A stretch of DNA of 64,000 nucleotides, from assembly GCF_024611995.1 (NCBI RefSeq), contig NZ_CP102509.1, positions 930,001 to 994,000 on the forward strand, in the 5' to 3' direction. The position numbers and the translations under genes were made by a program. Source of the stretch: Streptomyces sp. NBC_00162. GTDB lineage: Bacteria; Actinomycetota; Actinomycetes; Streptomycetales; Streptomycetaceae. This document shows positions 1 through 8,684 of this stretch, in pieces. Numbering within the stretch: position 1 is the stretch's first letter; the number at the start of each line of letters is the position of its first letter. The notes below the pieces were generated by a model. It ran no database searches and was not told the origin of the DNA. It saw only the letters and a list, made by a program, of their open reading frames with translations.

Positions 1-94
1 TGGCCACCAGCGCCACCGGCAGCGCGCCCAGCCATCCACCGGCGGCCTGCGCGGCGCCGCTGATCAGCTCGCCGACCGGGATCTGCTCGTTCAT
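1..94 (-). CDS. N-terminus of unknown protein (partial)
   Basis: Only the first 31 codons lie in the window; the gene runs off the left edge. It starts at an ATG preceded by a purine-rich GGCAGG stretch. The visible residues begin MNEQIPVGELISGAAQ and continue into a small hydrophobic stretch ending GALPVALVA, so a membrane or exported protein is possible. No family can be named from this fragment. Confidence 0.5.
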   Translation of the reverse strand, partial: MNEQIPVGELISGAAQAAGGWLGALPVALVA

Positions 95-302
95 CTGGCA
101 CCTGCCACGGATCCATCGTCTGCCGGTCGGCGTGCCGCCGCCTCCCCGGCTGGCCTTCCCTGACGCACTGCCCGTACGCGATCACCGACGGTCACCATGA
201 CTGCGGGTGCTGGTCCGAACCGGGGATCCAGGGCCTTTCCCGGTGTCGCGCCGAGGGCATCAGGGGATCCGTGAAGGGCTGTGTCAGCCCAGGGAACGAG
301 GG
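95..302. other. Intergenic, divergent promoter region
   Basis: This stretch separates two genes that are transcribed away from each other, so it should hold both promoters. I see no convincing open frame, hairpin or repeat in it. Confidence 0.4.
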
Positions 303-1889
303 ATGGCTGTGCCGAAGGCTTATCTGGTGGGCAGCGGGATCGCGTCGCTCGCGGCGGCGGCGTTCCTGATCCGCGACGGCGGATTCGCCGGACGCGACAT
401 CGTGATCCTGGAAGAGCAGGACCGCGAGGGCGGGAGTCTGGACGCGGCGGGTTCGCCCGAGACCGGTTACACCATGCGCGGCGGACGGATGTTCGAGATC
501 CACTTCGACTGCACCTACGACCTCCTGTCTTCCATCCCCTCGCTGGACGACCCGGGCACGTCGGTCACCGAGGACACGTTCGCGTTCCACGAGGACTTCG
601 CCTGGGAGGACCAGGCCCGCCTGGTGGACGGACACGGGAACGTCATCGACGCGCACTCGATGACGTTCACCGAGCGCGACCGTCTCGAGCTCGTGAAGTG
701 CGTGGCCACCCCCGAGGCACTGCTGGACGGCAGGCGCATCTCGGACCTGTTCCACGAGGAGTTCTTCACCACCAACTTCTGGGCGATGTGGTGCACCACC
801 TTCGCGTTCGAGCCCTGGCACAGCGCGATCGAGTTCCGCCGCTACCTCAACCGCTTCGTCCACCTGTTCAAGACCTTCGACACCATGTCGGGGATCTACC
901 GCACCAGGTTCAACCAGTTCGACTCGATCGTGCGCCCCCTCCTGGCCTGGCTCACCGCCCAGGGCGTCACCGTCCAGCTGGGCACCCGCGTCACCGACCT
1001 GCGCCTGGCCGACGGCGACGAGCTGACGGTGGAGGCCCTCACCTGGGAGCGGGGCGGGAAGACCGGGGAGACCGCGGAGACGGTCATCGGCCCGGAGGAC
1101 CTGGTGCTGGTGACCAACGGCTCGATGACCGCGAACTCCACCCTGGGCTCCACCGACACCGTCCCGGCCCTGGACACCACCTCCCCCAGCGGCGCCTGGC
1201 AGCTGTGGGAGACCTTGGCCGCCAAGCGTCCCGGAGCCGGACTGGGCGACCCGAAGGTGTTCAACTCCTCGACGAAGGACTCCACCTGGGAGTCGTTCAC
1301 GGTCACGACCAAGGACCCGCTCTTCTTCAAACTGATGGCGGAGTTCAGCGGCAGCGAGGCGGGCAAGGGCGGCCTGATCACCTTCAAGGAATCCAGCTGG
1401 CTGCTGACCATCGTGCTGAACCATCAGCCGCACTTCCGCGAGCAGCCCGAGGACACGTTCGTGTGGTGGGGCTACGCCCTCTTCCCGGACAAGCAGGGCG
1501 ACTTCGTCGACAAGCCCATGTCCGCGTGCACGGGCCGCGAGATCCTCGACGAGGTGCTCCAGCACCTGCCCTTCGAGGAGCGTCGGCGGATCCTGGACAG
1601 CTCCATCGTGATCCCCGCCATGATGCCGTACATCACCAGCCAGTTCCTGGTCCGCAAGGCCGGCGACCGCCCCCAGGTCGTCCCCGCGCGCTCCACCAAC
1701 CTGGCGTTCATCGGCCAGTACGCCGAGGTACCCGACGACGTGGTCTTCACCGTCGAGTACTCCGTGCGCACCGCCTGGACCGCGGTCGCCCAGTTGCTGG
1801 GCCTCGGCAAGAAGCCCCCGGCCGTCTACAAGGGCGGGCACGACCCGAGGATCCTCGTCGAGGCCCTCGAGACCCTGCACCGGCGCTGA
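303..1889 (+). CDS. ohyA: Oleate hydratase (myosin-cross-reactive antigen family)
   Basis: FAD-binding hydratase of about 528 residues that would add water to the cis-9 double bond of oleic and related fatty acids to give 10-hydroxy fatty acids. The N-terminus has the dinucleotide-binding pattern GSGIASLAAAAFL followed by the acidic end of the second strand (VILEEQ). Family-typical stretches are EFRRYLNRFVHLF, GIYRTRFNQFDSIV and YSVRTAWTAV near the end. I chose the ATG after GGAACGAGGG; an upstream in-frame ATG would add 32 residues that do not resemble the family. The downstream gene is convergent and overlaps its last 64 bases. Assignment from sequence pattern is strong; substrate range is inferred. 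Confidence 0.9.
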   Translation: MAVPKAYLVGSGIASLAAAAFLIRDGGFAGRDIVILEEQDREGGSLDAAGSPETGYTMRGGRMFEIHFDCTYDLLSSIPSLDDPGTSVTEDTFAFHEDFAWEDQARLVDGHGNVIDAHSMTFTERDRLELVKCVATPEALLDGRRISDLFHEEFFTTNFWAMWCTTFAFEPWHSAIEFRRYLNRFVHLFKTFDTMSGIYRTRFNQFDSIVRPLLAWLTAQGVTVQLGTRVTDLRLADGDELTVEALTWERGGKTGETAETVIGPEDLVLVTNGSMTANSTLGSTDTVPALDTTSPSGAWQLWETLAAKRPGAGLGDPKVFNSSTKDSTWESFTVTTKDPLFFKLMAEFSGSEAGKGGLITFKESSWLLTIVLNHQPHFREQPEDTFVWWGYALFPDKQGDFVDKPMSACTGREILDEVLQHLPFEERRRILDSSIVIPAMMPYITSQFLVRKAGDRPQVVPARSTNLAFIGQYAEVPDDVVFTVEYSVRTAWTAVAQLLGLGKKPPAVYKGGHDPRILVEALETLHRR

Positions 1890-2707
1890 TACCCGGGGTC
1901 GTCCGCATCAGGCAGACCCGCTGTCGAGGCCGTGGCGGCCGGCTCGGAAGCGAATCGGGCGGCTCCGGTCACGGCTTCGGCGGCGAGCGAGACGGTACCG
2001 TGCCCGAACTCGACGGCAAGGGCGGTGTTCTCGTCGAGGCCTTCCTGTTCGAGTACCGACATGCGGTCGTTGCGCATGCAGGTCTGCGGGAACTGCGCCA
2101 GGTGCGCCGCGAGTTCCTGTGCCTTCGCCAGTGCCTCTCCGACGGGGACCACGCGGTTGGCGAGGCCGATGTGGTGGGCCTCGGCGGCATCGACCGCTCT
2201 GCCGGTGAGGATCATGTCCATCGCCCTGCTCGTGCCGATCAGGCGGGGCAGCCGTACCGTTCCGCCGTCGATCAGCGGTACACCCCAGCGGCGGCAGAAC
2301 ACCCCGAACACCGCGCTCTCGTCGGCCACGCGAAGGTCCGCCCAGAGCGCCAGTTCCAGACCGCCGGCTACCGCGTGTCCGCTGATGGCGGCAATGACCG
2401 GCTTGGAGAGCCGCATCCGTGAGATGCCCATGGGGCCGTCGCCGTCCGCGGCGACCCGGTTGCCCTTGCCGTCGCTGATGGCCTTGAGGTCGGCGCCCGC
2501 GCAGAAGGTTCCGCCCTCACCGTAGAGCACGGCAACGGCCGCTTCCGGGTCGGCGTCGAAGGCACGGAACGCATCGGCCAGCGCCTGCGCGGTGGCCAGG
2601 TCCACCGCGTTGCGGACGTGCGGTCGGTTCAAGCTGATCGTCGTCACCGCGTCCTTGCGGTGGACCAGTACAGGCTCAGAGGAGGTCATGTCGTGCTCGG
2701 ATGCCAT
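1826..2707 (-). CDS. Enoyl-CoA hydratase/isomerase (crotonase family)
   Basis: Crotonase-fold protein of 293 residues, probably hydrating or isomerising an acyl-CoA in fatty-acid or polyketide-type degradation. The oxyanion-hole segments FCAGADLK and HAVAGGLELAL are clear, and the pattern RRWGVPLIDGGTVRLPRLIG is typical of short single-domain members. The start follows an AGGAG 11 bases upstream; an ATG six codons later is an alternative. The C-terminus is about 25 residues longer than usual because the frame runs on into the 3' end of the convergent oleate hydratase gene, and that tail shows no known pattern. Its location next to oleate hydratase suggests a shared role in unsaturated fatty-acid handling, but that is inference. 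Confidence 0.88.
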   Translation of the reverse strand: MASEHDMTSSEPVLVHRKDAVTTISLNRPHVRNAVDLATAQALADAFRAFDADPEAAVAVLYGEGGTFCAGADLKAISDGKGNRVAADGDGPMGISRMRLSKPVIAAISGHAVAGGLELALWADLRVADESAVFGVFCRRWGVPLIDGGTVRLPRLIGTSRAMDMILTGRAVDAAEAHHIGLANRVVPVGEALAKAQELAAHLAQFPQTCMRNDRMSVLEQEGLDENTALAVEFGHGTVSLAAEAVTGAARFASEPAATASTAGLPDADDPGYQRRCRVSRASTRILGSCPPL

Positions 2708-2819
2708 GTGGTGCGTGTCTCCTGACTGGCAGGTCCGCCCGTGGACGCAGCGGAGTGGCGGACTGCCAGGGCCAGGGCGGGCCTGGGCCAGGACCGGCGC
2801 CCGATCGGAAGGTACTCAG

Positions 2820-3017
2820 ATGACAGATCAGACGCGCGAACATGTCAATGCGCGGCCGGCCCCGTGCCGGCCGGAACGAGCCACCCGGTCGCCACCGGCT
2901 ATCTGGAGCAACGCCACCCCGGGCGACCTGCTGCGCACCGCCTCCCTGACGCAGATCCACCGGCAGACCACGGCCGCCGGCCCCGCCCGCCGCATGGCAC
3001 GTCTGCCCAGCCTCTGA
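2820..3017 (+). CDS. Small hypothetical protein
   Basis: An open frame of 65 codons with an ATG placed nine bases after GGAAGG and with G/C-rich third positions like neighbouring genes. The product starts MTDQTREHVNARPAP, is Arg/Pro-rich and shows no membrane segment or recognisable domain. It lies divergent from the enoyl-CoA hydratase gene. It could be a regulatory peptide or a spurious frame; the ribosome binding site is the main argument for it. Confidence 0.4.
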   Translation: MTDQTREHVNARPAPCRPERATRSPPAIWSNATPGDLLRTASLTQIHRQTTAAGPARRMARLPSL

Positions 3018-3057
3018 CGCCGGGGCTCCATCGCCGGCATGGCCTCGTCATCGACGC

Positions 3058-3603
3058 CTACTTGGGACGGGTGGTGCCGGGACGGCAGATCACCCTCGGG
3101 TTGTACGTCTCGAACACGCCCATGGGGTTCTGCTTCCACAGCCACAGGTGCAGCGCGTAGTGGACCGGCTGGCCGGGGAAGTTGCCGCGCTGCGGGCCCT
3201 TGAAGGGGGTGTCGAACAAGGTGGGCCGGTCGTCGTCCGTCGCCAGGTCCTGGTCACGGTCGTAGACCATCCACTGGACCCCGACCAGGCGCTTGCCGCC
3301 ATGCCCGTCGTCCTCGTAGAACAGCGCGGTGGGCTTCGCCGGGTCGAGGGAATTGTCGAGCGAGTGGTTGAAGTGCGGGTAGCCGAGCGCCCCCGGTCCC
3401 GCCCGGTTGACGACGCAGTACTTGTCCGGCACATAGCCCGCCTTCACCGCGTTGGCGTGCTGGTGGAACCTCGCGGTCGCCTGGTACGTGATCGCGCGGG
3501 CGGCCGCGGCTCTGCCGGTGTCAGCTCCGGCGGCGGGAGCGGCGACGAGCGTCAGGACCAGCGAGGCGGCGGTCGTGAGGACCGGGGTGAGGGTTCGGGT
3601 CAT
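3058..3603 (-). CDS. Secreted protein of unknown function
   Basis: A 181-residue protein with a standard Sec signal peptide (residues 1-27: charged MTRT, hydrophobic core, cleavage near AAPAAGA). The mature part has no catalytic motif I recognise. Conserved-looking stretches are ALFYEDDGHGGKRLVGVQW, HYALHLWLWKQNP and MGVFETYNPRVIC, with two cysteines that could form a disulfide. I recognise this as a type of exported protein found in many streptomycetes but know no function. It stands alone, with a divergent P450 gene upstream. Confidence 0.75.
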   Translation of the reverse strand: MTRTLTPVLTTAASLVLTLVAAPAAGADTGRAAAARAITYQATARFHQHANAVKAGYVPDKYCVVNRAGPGALGYPHFNHSLDNSLDPAKPTALFYEDDGHGGKRLVGVQWMVYDRDQDLATDDDRPTLFDTPFKGPQRGNFPGQPVHYALHLWLWKQNPMGVFETYNPRVICRPGTTRPK

Positions 3604-3866
3604 GCTCGGACTCCTAGGGGCGGGCTGACATCACGAGCAGCCTGTCCCGCGATCCCCCGGCCCGCCACACGGCGCGACAGGTCGGCTGACCGCCGGTCGG
3701 GTGACGGCTCGTCGGGCCGCACGGAGCGTGTCCGTGCGGCCGGCCGCCGGGGCGCTCACCCCATCGAGCCAACGGTGGTTTCACGCTCCGCTCCCACAGG
3801 GAACCCGTGTGTCCGCAGAACTCGAGTGTCACGGGGTGTGGAATGGGTGCGGAAAGGGTGCGGAAG

Positions 3867-5180
3867 ATGACGCAGGAGAACGCGACACCGAACGACCACG
3901 GTGCGCTGCACGACCTCGTGTCGGCCGTGTCCAGGGGTGCGCCGGAATACCGGGCGTGCCCCCATCCCGTCTACGCCGCACTGCGCGAGCAGGCACCGGT
4001 GTGCCGGCTGACGCCTCCGCACGGGGTCGACACCTATCTCATCACCCGCTACGAAGACGCCCGGGACGCCCTGTCGGATCCGCGCTTCAGCAAGGACATG
4101 CGCGGGGCGATCGACACCTACCACGCCGTGTACGGCAGCTTCTTCGACGCTCTCGACGACAACGTCCTGAACTCGGACCCGCCCCGGCACACGCGGCTGC
4201 GCCGAGTTCTCCGGAGCGGCTTCACCCCCCGGCGGGTGGAGGAAATGAGGCCGAAGGTCACCGCCATCGCCGAGAGTCTGCTCGGTGCGTGCGGGAAGAG
4301 CGACGCGGTCGACCTGATGTCGTCGTTCGCGTTCCCGCTTCCCATCGCGGTCCTGTGCGACCTGATGGGCATCCCCGAAGGGGACCGTCCCGAGATCCTG
4401 GCCCACTTCGGGGTGGTGTCGCGCGCCAGGTTCGATCCTCGGATGGGGGCGGAGCTGCAGGCGGCCGAGGAGTGGCTGCGCGACCGGTTGGCGCAGCTCA
4501 TCGCGTACACGCGCGCCCATCCGTCGGATTCGTTCCTCACCGACCTCATCCGGGCGGAGGAGGGGCTGGATGACGCGGAACTGATCTCGTCGTTGTGGGT
4601 CCTCTTCTTCGCCGGCCACAAGACGACCGCATTCCAGATCGGCAACTCCGTGCTGAACCTGCTGCTCCATCCGGATCAGCTGGAGAAGCTCCGGAAGGAC
4701 CCGCTGCTGATTCCGCGGGCGGTCGAGGAAATCGTCCGGTTCGAGGGATCCGTGGAGATGTCGACCTTCCGGTACGCGACGCAGGACGCGGAGGTCGGAG
4801 GAACGGTGATTCCCAAGGGCTCCCTCGTCCAGATCGCCATTACCTCGGCGAACCGCGACCCCGGGAAGTTCGACTCCCCCGACGTCCTGGACGTGACCCG
4901 CGAGGGACTCCAGGGCACGCACCTGGGCTTCGGCCACGGCACGCACTACTGCCTGGGCGCGCCCCTGGCGCGGCTCGAACTCGAGATCGCCCTCGCCTGC
5001 CTCCTGCGGGAGTTCCCCGAGATGGAACTGGCGGACGCGGAGGCGAGCAAGGGGGCGTGGCTCAAGGGACCGATGGCGGCGTTCCGTGGGCTCCAGGAAC
5101 TCCGGCTCGTCCTGGAGCCGCCCCGGCCGGCCCTTCACCCCGCCCCGGTGTCCGTGGCCTCCGTGGCGTCCGGAAACTGA
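3867..5180 (+). CDS. Cytochrome P450 with unusual I-helix
   Basis: Soluble bacterial P450 of 437 residues. The heme-binding loop [15 protein letters not shown] places the thiolate at Cys362 and the K-helix ExxR is EEIVR (near 288-291). The I-helix reads AGHKTT (249-254): Lys252 sits where nearly all relatives have Asp or Glu before the conserved Thr, the acid that helps proton delivery in oxygen activation. The start is the ATG after GGAAAGGGTGCGGAAG; an upstream in-frame ATG lacks such a site. An amidohydrolase gene follows after 36 bases on the same strand, so the two are probably one operon, and a substrate shared by the pair is likely. The substrate is unknown. Confidence 0.9.
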   Translation: MTQENATPNDHGALHDLVSAVSRGAPEYRACPHPVYAALREQAPVCRLTPPHGVDTYLITRYEDARDALSDPRFSKDMRGAIDTYHAVYGSFFDALDDNVLNSDPPRHTRLRRVLRSGFTPRRVEEMRPKVTAIAESLLGACGKSDAVDLMSSFAFPLPIAVLCDLMGIPEGDRPEILAHFGVVSRARFDPRMGAELQAAEEWLRDRLAQLIAYTRAHPSDSFLTDLIRAEEGLDDAELISSLWVLFFAGHKTTAFQIGNSVLNLLLHPDQLEKLRKDPLLIPRAVEEIVRFEGSVEMSTFRYATQDAEVGGTVIPKGSLVQIAITSANRDPGKFDSPDVLDVTREGLQGTHLGFGHGTHYCLGAPLARLELEIALACLLREFPEMELADAEASKGAWLKGPMAAFRGLQELRLVLEPPRPALHPAPVSVASVASGN

Positions 5181-5216
5181 CCAACTGACCCAGCCCCGAC
5201 GGACGGTGGTTTTGGC

Positions 5217-6311
5217 ATGACAGATTCCGCGAGCACCTCCAGGCTAGGCCTCCTCGGAACGTCGGCGGACGAGCCGCTGACTTCCGCTGCGGGCACCGAA
5301 GAGATCGTCGGTCTTGCACGGGATTCCTCCGCCCCTGGCCTGACGGACGTACACGCGACACAGTCGAAGATCGACATGCATCATCACTTCTGTGCGCCGG
5401 AGTGGCGCGAATGGGCCGCGCGGCACGGGCTCGTCAAACCCGAGAAGCTGCCTCCGTGGTCACGGCTCGACACCGAGGCCGCGGTCGGCTTCATGGACCG
5501 GGCAGGCATCTCGACGGCCGTCCTCAAGCCCATGCTCCCGGCGCGCTACCGCTCATCGGCGCAGCTGCGTGAAGCCATCAACATCACGCTCCAGTCGATG
5601 CTCGAGGTGGCGAGTTCGCATCCGGGCCGGTTCTCGTTCTACGTACCGCTCTTCCTCGATGACCCCGACGCGTCGTCCTGGGCCGTACGCCGCGGGCTCG
5701 GGCAGCTCGGCGCCGTCGGCGTGAACGTGACGGCCAACTACGGTGGCGTCTACCTGGGCGATCCCGCCTATGACCGGGTGTTCCACGAGTTGAACGACCT
5801 TTCCGCCGTGGTCGACACCCATCCGCACAATCTCCCGGACGGCGCGCCCGGAGCGGTGACGGTTCCCGGCATTCCGAACTTCATGTGCGACTTCCTGCTG
5901 GACACGACGCGGGCCGCCGTGAACATGATCGTCCATCGGACGCTCGACCGTTTCCCGAACATCTCCGTCATCCTGCCGCACGCCGGCGGCTTCGTGCCGT
6001 ACATCGCCGGGCGCCTGGAGGCACTCGGACGGTTCTGCGACCCGCCCCTGGAACCCGCCGCGGTCCGCGACCACCTGCGGCGCTTCTACTACGACACGGC
6101 CGGTCCCATGGCCGGCGCGGCGACGCTCCTCGACCATGTGCCCGCCGACCACATCCTCTTCGGCACCGACTGGCCCGCCGCCCCCGCGGACACCGTGACG
6201 AAACTGGCGCTCCCTGCTCTGGAGGAGGACCCCGCCTTCAGCTCGGAGCAACTGCGCGGGATCTACCACGACAACGCACTGCGCCTGATCCCGCAGTTGG
6301 CAAGCGTCTGA
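5217..6311 (+). CDS. Amidohydrolase-2 family metal-dependent decarboxylase or hydrolase
   Basis: Protein of 364 residues in the ACMSD-like branch of the amidohydrolase superfamily, which binds one divalent metal in a TIM barrel and often decarboxylates aromatic or related acids. Metal-ligand motifs are in order: MHHHF (His55-57), THPHN, the LPHAGG histidine and the FGTDW aspartate. The family barrel begins near residue 50, so the first ~50 residues are an extra Ser/Thr/Ala-rich segment of unknown use, or the true start is internal; the ATG used has only a weak ribosome binding site. It follows the P450 gene by 36 bases and likely acts on the same pathway, for example decarboxylation or ring-acid processing after oxidation. 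Confidence 0.85.
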   Translation: MTDSASTSRLGLLGTSADEPLTSAAGTEEIVGLARDSSAPGLTDVHATQSKIDMHHHFCAPEWREWAARHGLVKPEKLPPWSRLDTEAAVGFMDRAGISTAVLKPMLPARYRSSAQLREAINITLQSMLEVASSHPGRFSFYVPLFLDDPDASSWAVRRGLGQLGAVGVNVTANYGGVYLGDPAYDRVFHELNDLSAVVDTHPHNLPDGAPGAVTVPGIPNFMCDFLLDTTRAAVNMIVHRTLDRFPNISVILPHAGGFVPYIAGRLEALGRFCDPPLEPAAVRDHLRRFYYDTAGPMAGAATLLDHVPADHILFGTDWPAAPADTVTKLALPALEEDPAFSSEQLRGIYHDNALRLIPQLASV

Positions 6312-6365
6312 CGGCCGGCGGTCGTGGAACCGGCTTGATCGTCCCTGGCGTCTCCGTGGTCACAT

Positions 6366-6385
6366 GGCCGTACAGGGCCGTACAG
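6366..6385. repeat. Perfect 10-bp tandem duplication
   Basis: The decamer GGCCGTACAG occurs twice head to tail just upstream of the beta-lactamase ribosome binding site. It lies between the amidohydrolase stop and the beta-lactamase start and could be a regulator site in the leader or a chance duplication. Confidence 0.4.
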
Positions 6386-6402
6386 CGAGAGGAGAGGCCG
6401 AC

Positions 6403-7320
6403 GTGAAGACCGTGGGCGCCTTACCGTCCCGTCGGGCAGTACTGACTCTGGGCGTGGGGACGGCACTGGCTGCCGCGCTGCCGGGGAGCGAGGCCCATGC
6501 GGCGTCCTCGCCCGGCGGGGAGGGCCTCGTCAGACAACTGCGCGAGCTGGAGCGGGAGCACGGAGCGCGCCTCGGGGTGTTCGCGCGCGACACCGGCTCC
6601 GGCCGGACCGTTCTGTACCGCGCCGACGAGACCTTCCCCATGTGCTCGCTGTTCAAGACGCTCACGGCCGCGGCCGTGATGCGCGACCTCGACCACGACG
6701 GCGAGTACCTGGCCCGGCGCATCCACTACACGCAGAAGGACGTGACGGACGCCGGCGGCGGCTCCGTCACGCAAAAGCCCGAGAACGTGGCCGACGGTAT
6801 GACGGTGGCCGAACTGTGTTCCGCAGCCATCTCCCAGAGTGACAACGCGGCCGCCAACCTCCTGCTCCGCGAGCTCGGCGGCCCCACCTCGACAACCCGC
6901 TTCTGCCGATCGCTGGGGGACCGTACGACCCGGCTCGACCGGTGGGAGCCCGAGCTGAACTCGGCCGAGCCCTGGCGCGTGACCGACACCACCAGCCCCC
7001 GCGCCATCGGGCGGACGTACGCGCGGCTCACGCTCGGCGACGCGCTGACCCCGCGGCACCGGAAGCTCCTCACGGGATGGCTGCTGGCCACGACCACCAG
7101 CGGCGACAGGTTCCGGGCCGGCCTTCCTTCGGACTGGGCCATCGCGGACAAGACCGGCACCGGGGCGTACGGGACCACCAACGACGCGGGCATCGCCTGG
7201 CCGCCCGCACGGCCGCCCGTCGTGCTGGCCGTCCTCAGCACCAAGCCCGACGCGGCCGCGCCGCGTGACGACGCCCTGGTCGCGAGGACCGCCGCCCTGC
7301 TCGCGGCCGCGCTCGACTGA
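6403..7320 (+). CDS. Class A beta-lactamase, Tat-exported
   Basis: Serine beta-lactamase of 305 residues. Active-site motifs are all present: SLFK (Ser70xxLys73), SDN (Ser130), the omega-loop EPELN holding Glu166, and KTGTG (Lys234). The N-terminus has a twin-arginine signal, PSRRAVLTLGVG, followed by a hydrophobic run and an AHA-A cleavage site, so the folded enzyme is probably exported by the Tat route as for other streptomycete beta-lactamases. The GTG start is preceded by GAGAGGAGAGG; an in-frame ATG 13 codons upstream would place the Tat motif too far inside. No BlaI/BlaR or AmpR gene is adjacent, so regulation is not evident. Confidence 0.92.
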   Translation: MKTVGALPSRRAVLTLGVGTALAAALPGSEAHAASSPGGEGLVRQLRELEREHGARLGVFARDTGSGRTVLYRADETFPMCSLFKTLTAAAVMRDLDHDGEYLARRIHYTQKDVTDAGGGSVTQKPENVADGMTVAELCSAAISQSDNAAANLLLRELGGPTSTTRFCRSLGDRTTRLDRWEPELNSAEPWRVTDTTSPRAIGRTYARLTLGDALTPRHRKLLTGWLLATTTSGDRFRAGLPSDWAIADKTGTGAYGTTNDAGIAWPPARPPVVLAVLSTKPDAAAPRDDALVARTAALLAAALD

Positions 7321-7349
7321 ACCATGCGCGGCACTGTACGAAGTCCTAT

Positions 7350-7934
7350 GTGAACGAACAGATTCAGGCCGAGACCGTTCGGATATTCGTCGCTCTCGCT
7401 CCGCCCGACGATGCGAAGGAGGAGCTGGCGCGGGAGCTGGGCTCCGCCTACGACGCGTACCCGCGCATGCGGTGGAACCGCATCGAGGACTGGCACATCA
7501 CCTTGGCGTTCCTCGGAGAGCTCCCCGTCGCGACCGTTCCGCTCCTGCGGCCGCCGCTCTCGGCCCTCGCGGCGGCGCGCCGGCCCGTACAACTGGCGCT
7601 GCGCGGCGGCGGCCACTTCGACGAGCGGGTGCTGTGGAGCGGGATCGACGGGGACCTCGAAGGGTTGCACCGGCTCGCCACCGAGGTGCGCGCCGTGGTC
7701 AAGGAGTGCGGTATCGCTTTTGAGGAACGGCCGTTGCGCCCCCATCTGACGCTGGCCCGATCCCGCCGGGGCGACCCCTCCAGCGTGATCGAGGCCGCCG
7801 CCGGACTCACCGCGTTCAACGGCCGCCGGTGGCAGGCCGAACGCCTGCACCTGGTCGGCAGCAACTTCAGCCGTGGCCCGGGACCGATCCGCTACCGCGA
7901 CATCGAGGCCTGGAGCTTCGGCGGCGGGTGCTGA
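7350..7934 (+). CDS. thpR: RNA 2',3'-cyclic phosphodiesterase (2H superfamily)
   Basis: Protein of 194 residues with the two HxTx motifs of the LigT/ThpR family, HITLAF (His49-Thr51) and HLTLAR (near 133-136), which together hydrolyse 2',3'-cyclic phosphates on RNA ends. FVALAPPDDAKEEL near the N-terminus matches the start of this family. Translation begins at a GTG. The gene is tandem to the beta-lactamase gene but there is no obvious functional link. A strong hairpin follows the stop codon. Confidence 0.88.
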   Translation: MNEQIQAETVRIFVALAPPDDAKEELARELGSAYDAYPRMRWNRIEDWHITLAFLGELPVATVPLLRPPLSALAAARRPVQLALRGGGHFDERVLWSGIDGDLEGLHRLATEVRAVVKECGIAFEERPLRPHLTLARSRRGDPSSVIEAAAGLTAFNGRRWQAERLHLVGSNFSRGPGPIRYRDIEAWSFGGGC

Positions 7935-7969
7935 AAACCCCCGCGCGGGAACGGGACGGGAACGGGAAA

Positions 7970-7998
7970 GGCCTCGCCGGTGTCACACCGACGAGGCC
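7970..7998. terminator. Bidirectional hairpin terminator
   Basis: Two 14-base arms (GGCCTCGCCGGTGT and ACACCGACGAGGCC) around a single-base loop pair with one mismatch. It lies between convergent genes and probably serves both. Confidence 0.75.
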
Positions 7999-8050
7999 TC
8001 GATCCCGCTGAACGCGTCGACTGGGGCCGGGCCTCAGTCGACGCGGTGTG

Positions 8051-8581
8051 TCAGACGGAGCTCTTCGCCGCGGTGGAGACGACGCACTCCTTGTACTCGC
8101 TGCCGTCGCCCTTGCCGGTGTACGGCGTCGTGGCCTCGGTCTGCCGGGAGGCACCCGCCTTGACGGTGAGTCCGGTCACCTTGGCCTGGGCGAGGTTCGC
8201 GCTGGAGGTGGTGTCCCCCTGGAACTTCATGGTGATGTTGTAGGTGTAGTCCAGCGAACCGCTGTTGGTGACGGTGATCCTGGCGACCAGGTTCTTGCGG
8301 GTGTCGTCCAGCTTGCAGCTGTCGATCTTGATGTCGCGCTCGGCCTTGTTGTTGCTGCTGGAACCGCCGGGCACGGACCCACCGCTCGAACTGCCGCTGG
8401 TGCTGCTGCTCGAGCTGTCGCTGTCGTGGTTACCGCCGGTGGTACCCCCGCTGGAGCTGCTGGAGCTCGAGCCGGAATGGCTGCTGCCGCCGCAGCTGGC
8501 GCCGTGGGAGCCACGGGCTCCGGTGAGTGCGACGACCGCGATACCGAAGACGGCAACCGCGCGGACATGGCGAAGCTTCAC
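8051..8581 (-). CDS. Secreted Ser/Gly-rich protein with FxLYD-like C-terminal domain
   Basis: Protein of 176 residues starting at a GTG preceded by AACGGGG. After a short signal-like segment (KLRHVRAVAVFGIAVVALTGARG) comes a low-complexity Ser/Gly linker (roughly residues 30-80), then a folded part with DIKIDSCKLDD, ITVTNSGSLDYTYNITMKF and two cysteines. The pattern of a strand-rich domain comparing tissue-like NSGS and YTY/F segments resembles FxLYD-type domains found in exported actinobacterial lipoproteins. No lipobox is certain: Cys after HGAS is possible but not well placed. A structural or envelope role is likely; function unknown. Confidence 0.7.
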   Translation of the reverse strand: MKLRHVRAVAVFGIAVVALTGARGSHGASCGGSSHSGSSSSSSSGGTTGGNHDSDSSSSSTSGSSSGGSVPGGSSSNNKAERDIKIDSCKLDDTRKNLVARITVTNSGSLDYTYNITMKFQGDTTSSANLAQAKVTGLTVKAGASRQTEATTPYTGKGDGSEYKECVVSTAAKSSV

Positions 8582-8684
8582 GTTCAACCCCGTTGAAATA
8601 TCAGTAACTGTGACCACCCGCCTTGACGGGCACACGTCACCCTAACAGCGTGCGCAGACAGTCGGCGATCGGCTGGATCCCGAC

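Noticed and set aside
192..1880. A 562-codon minus-strand frame opposite oleate hydratase
   Set aside because: No domain pattern and it mirrors third-position G/C of the real gene.
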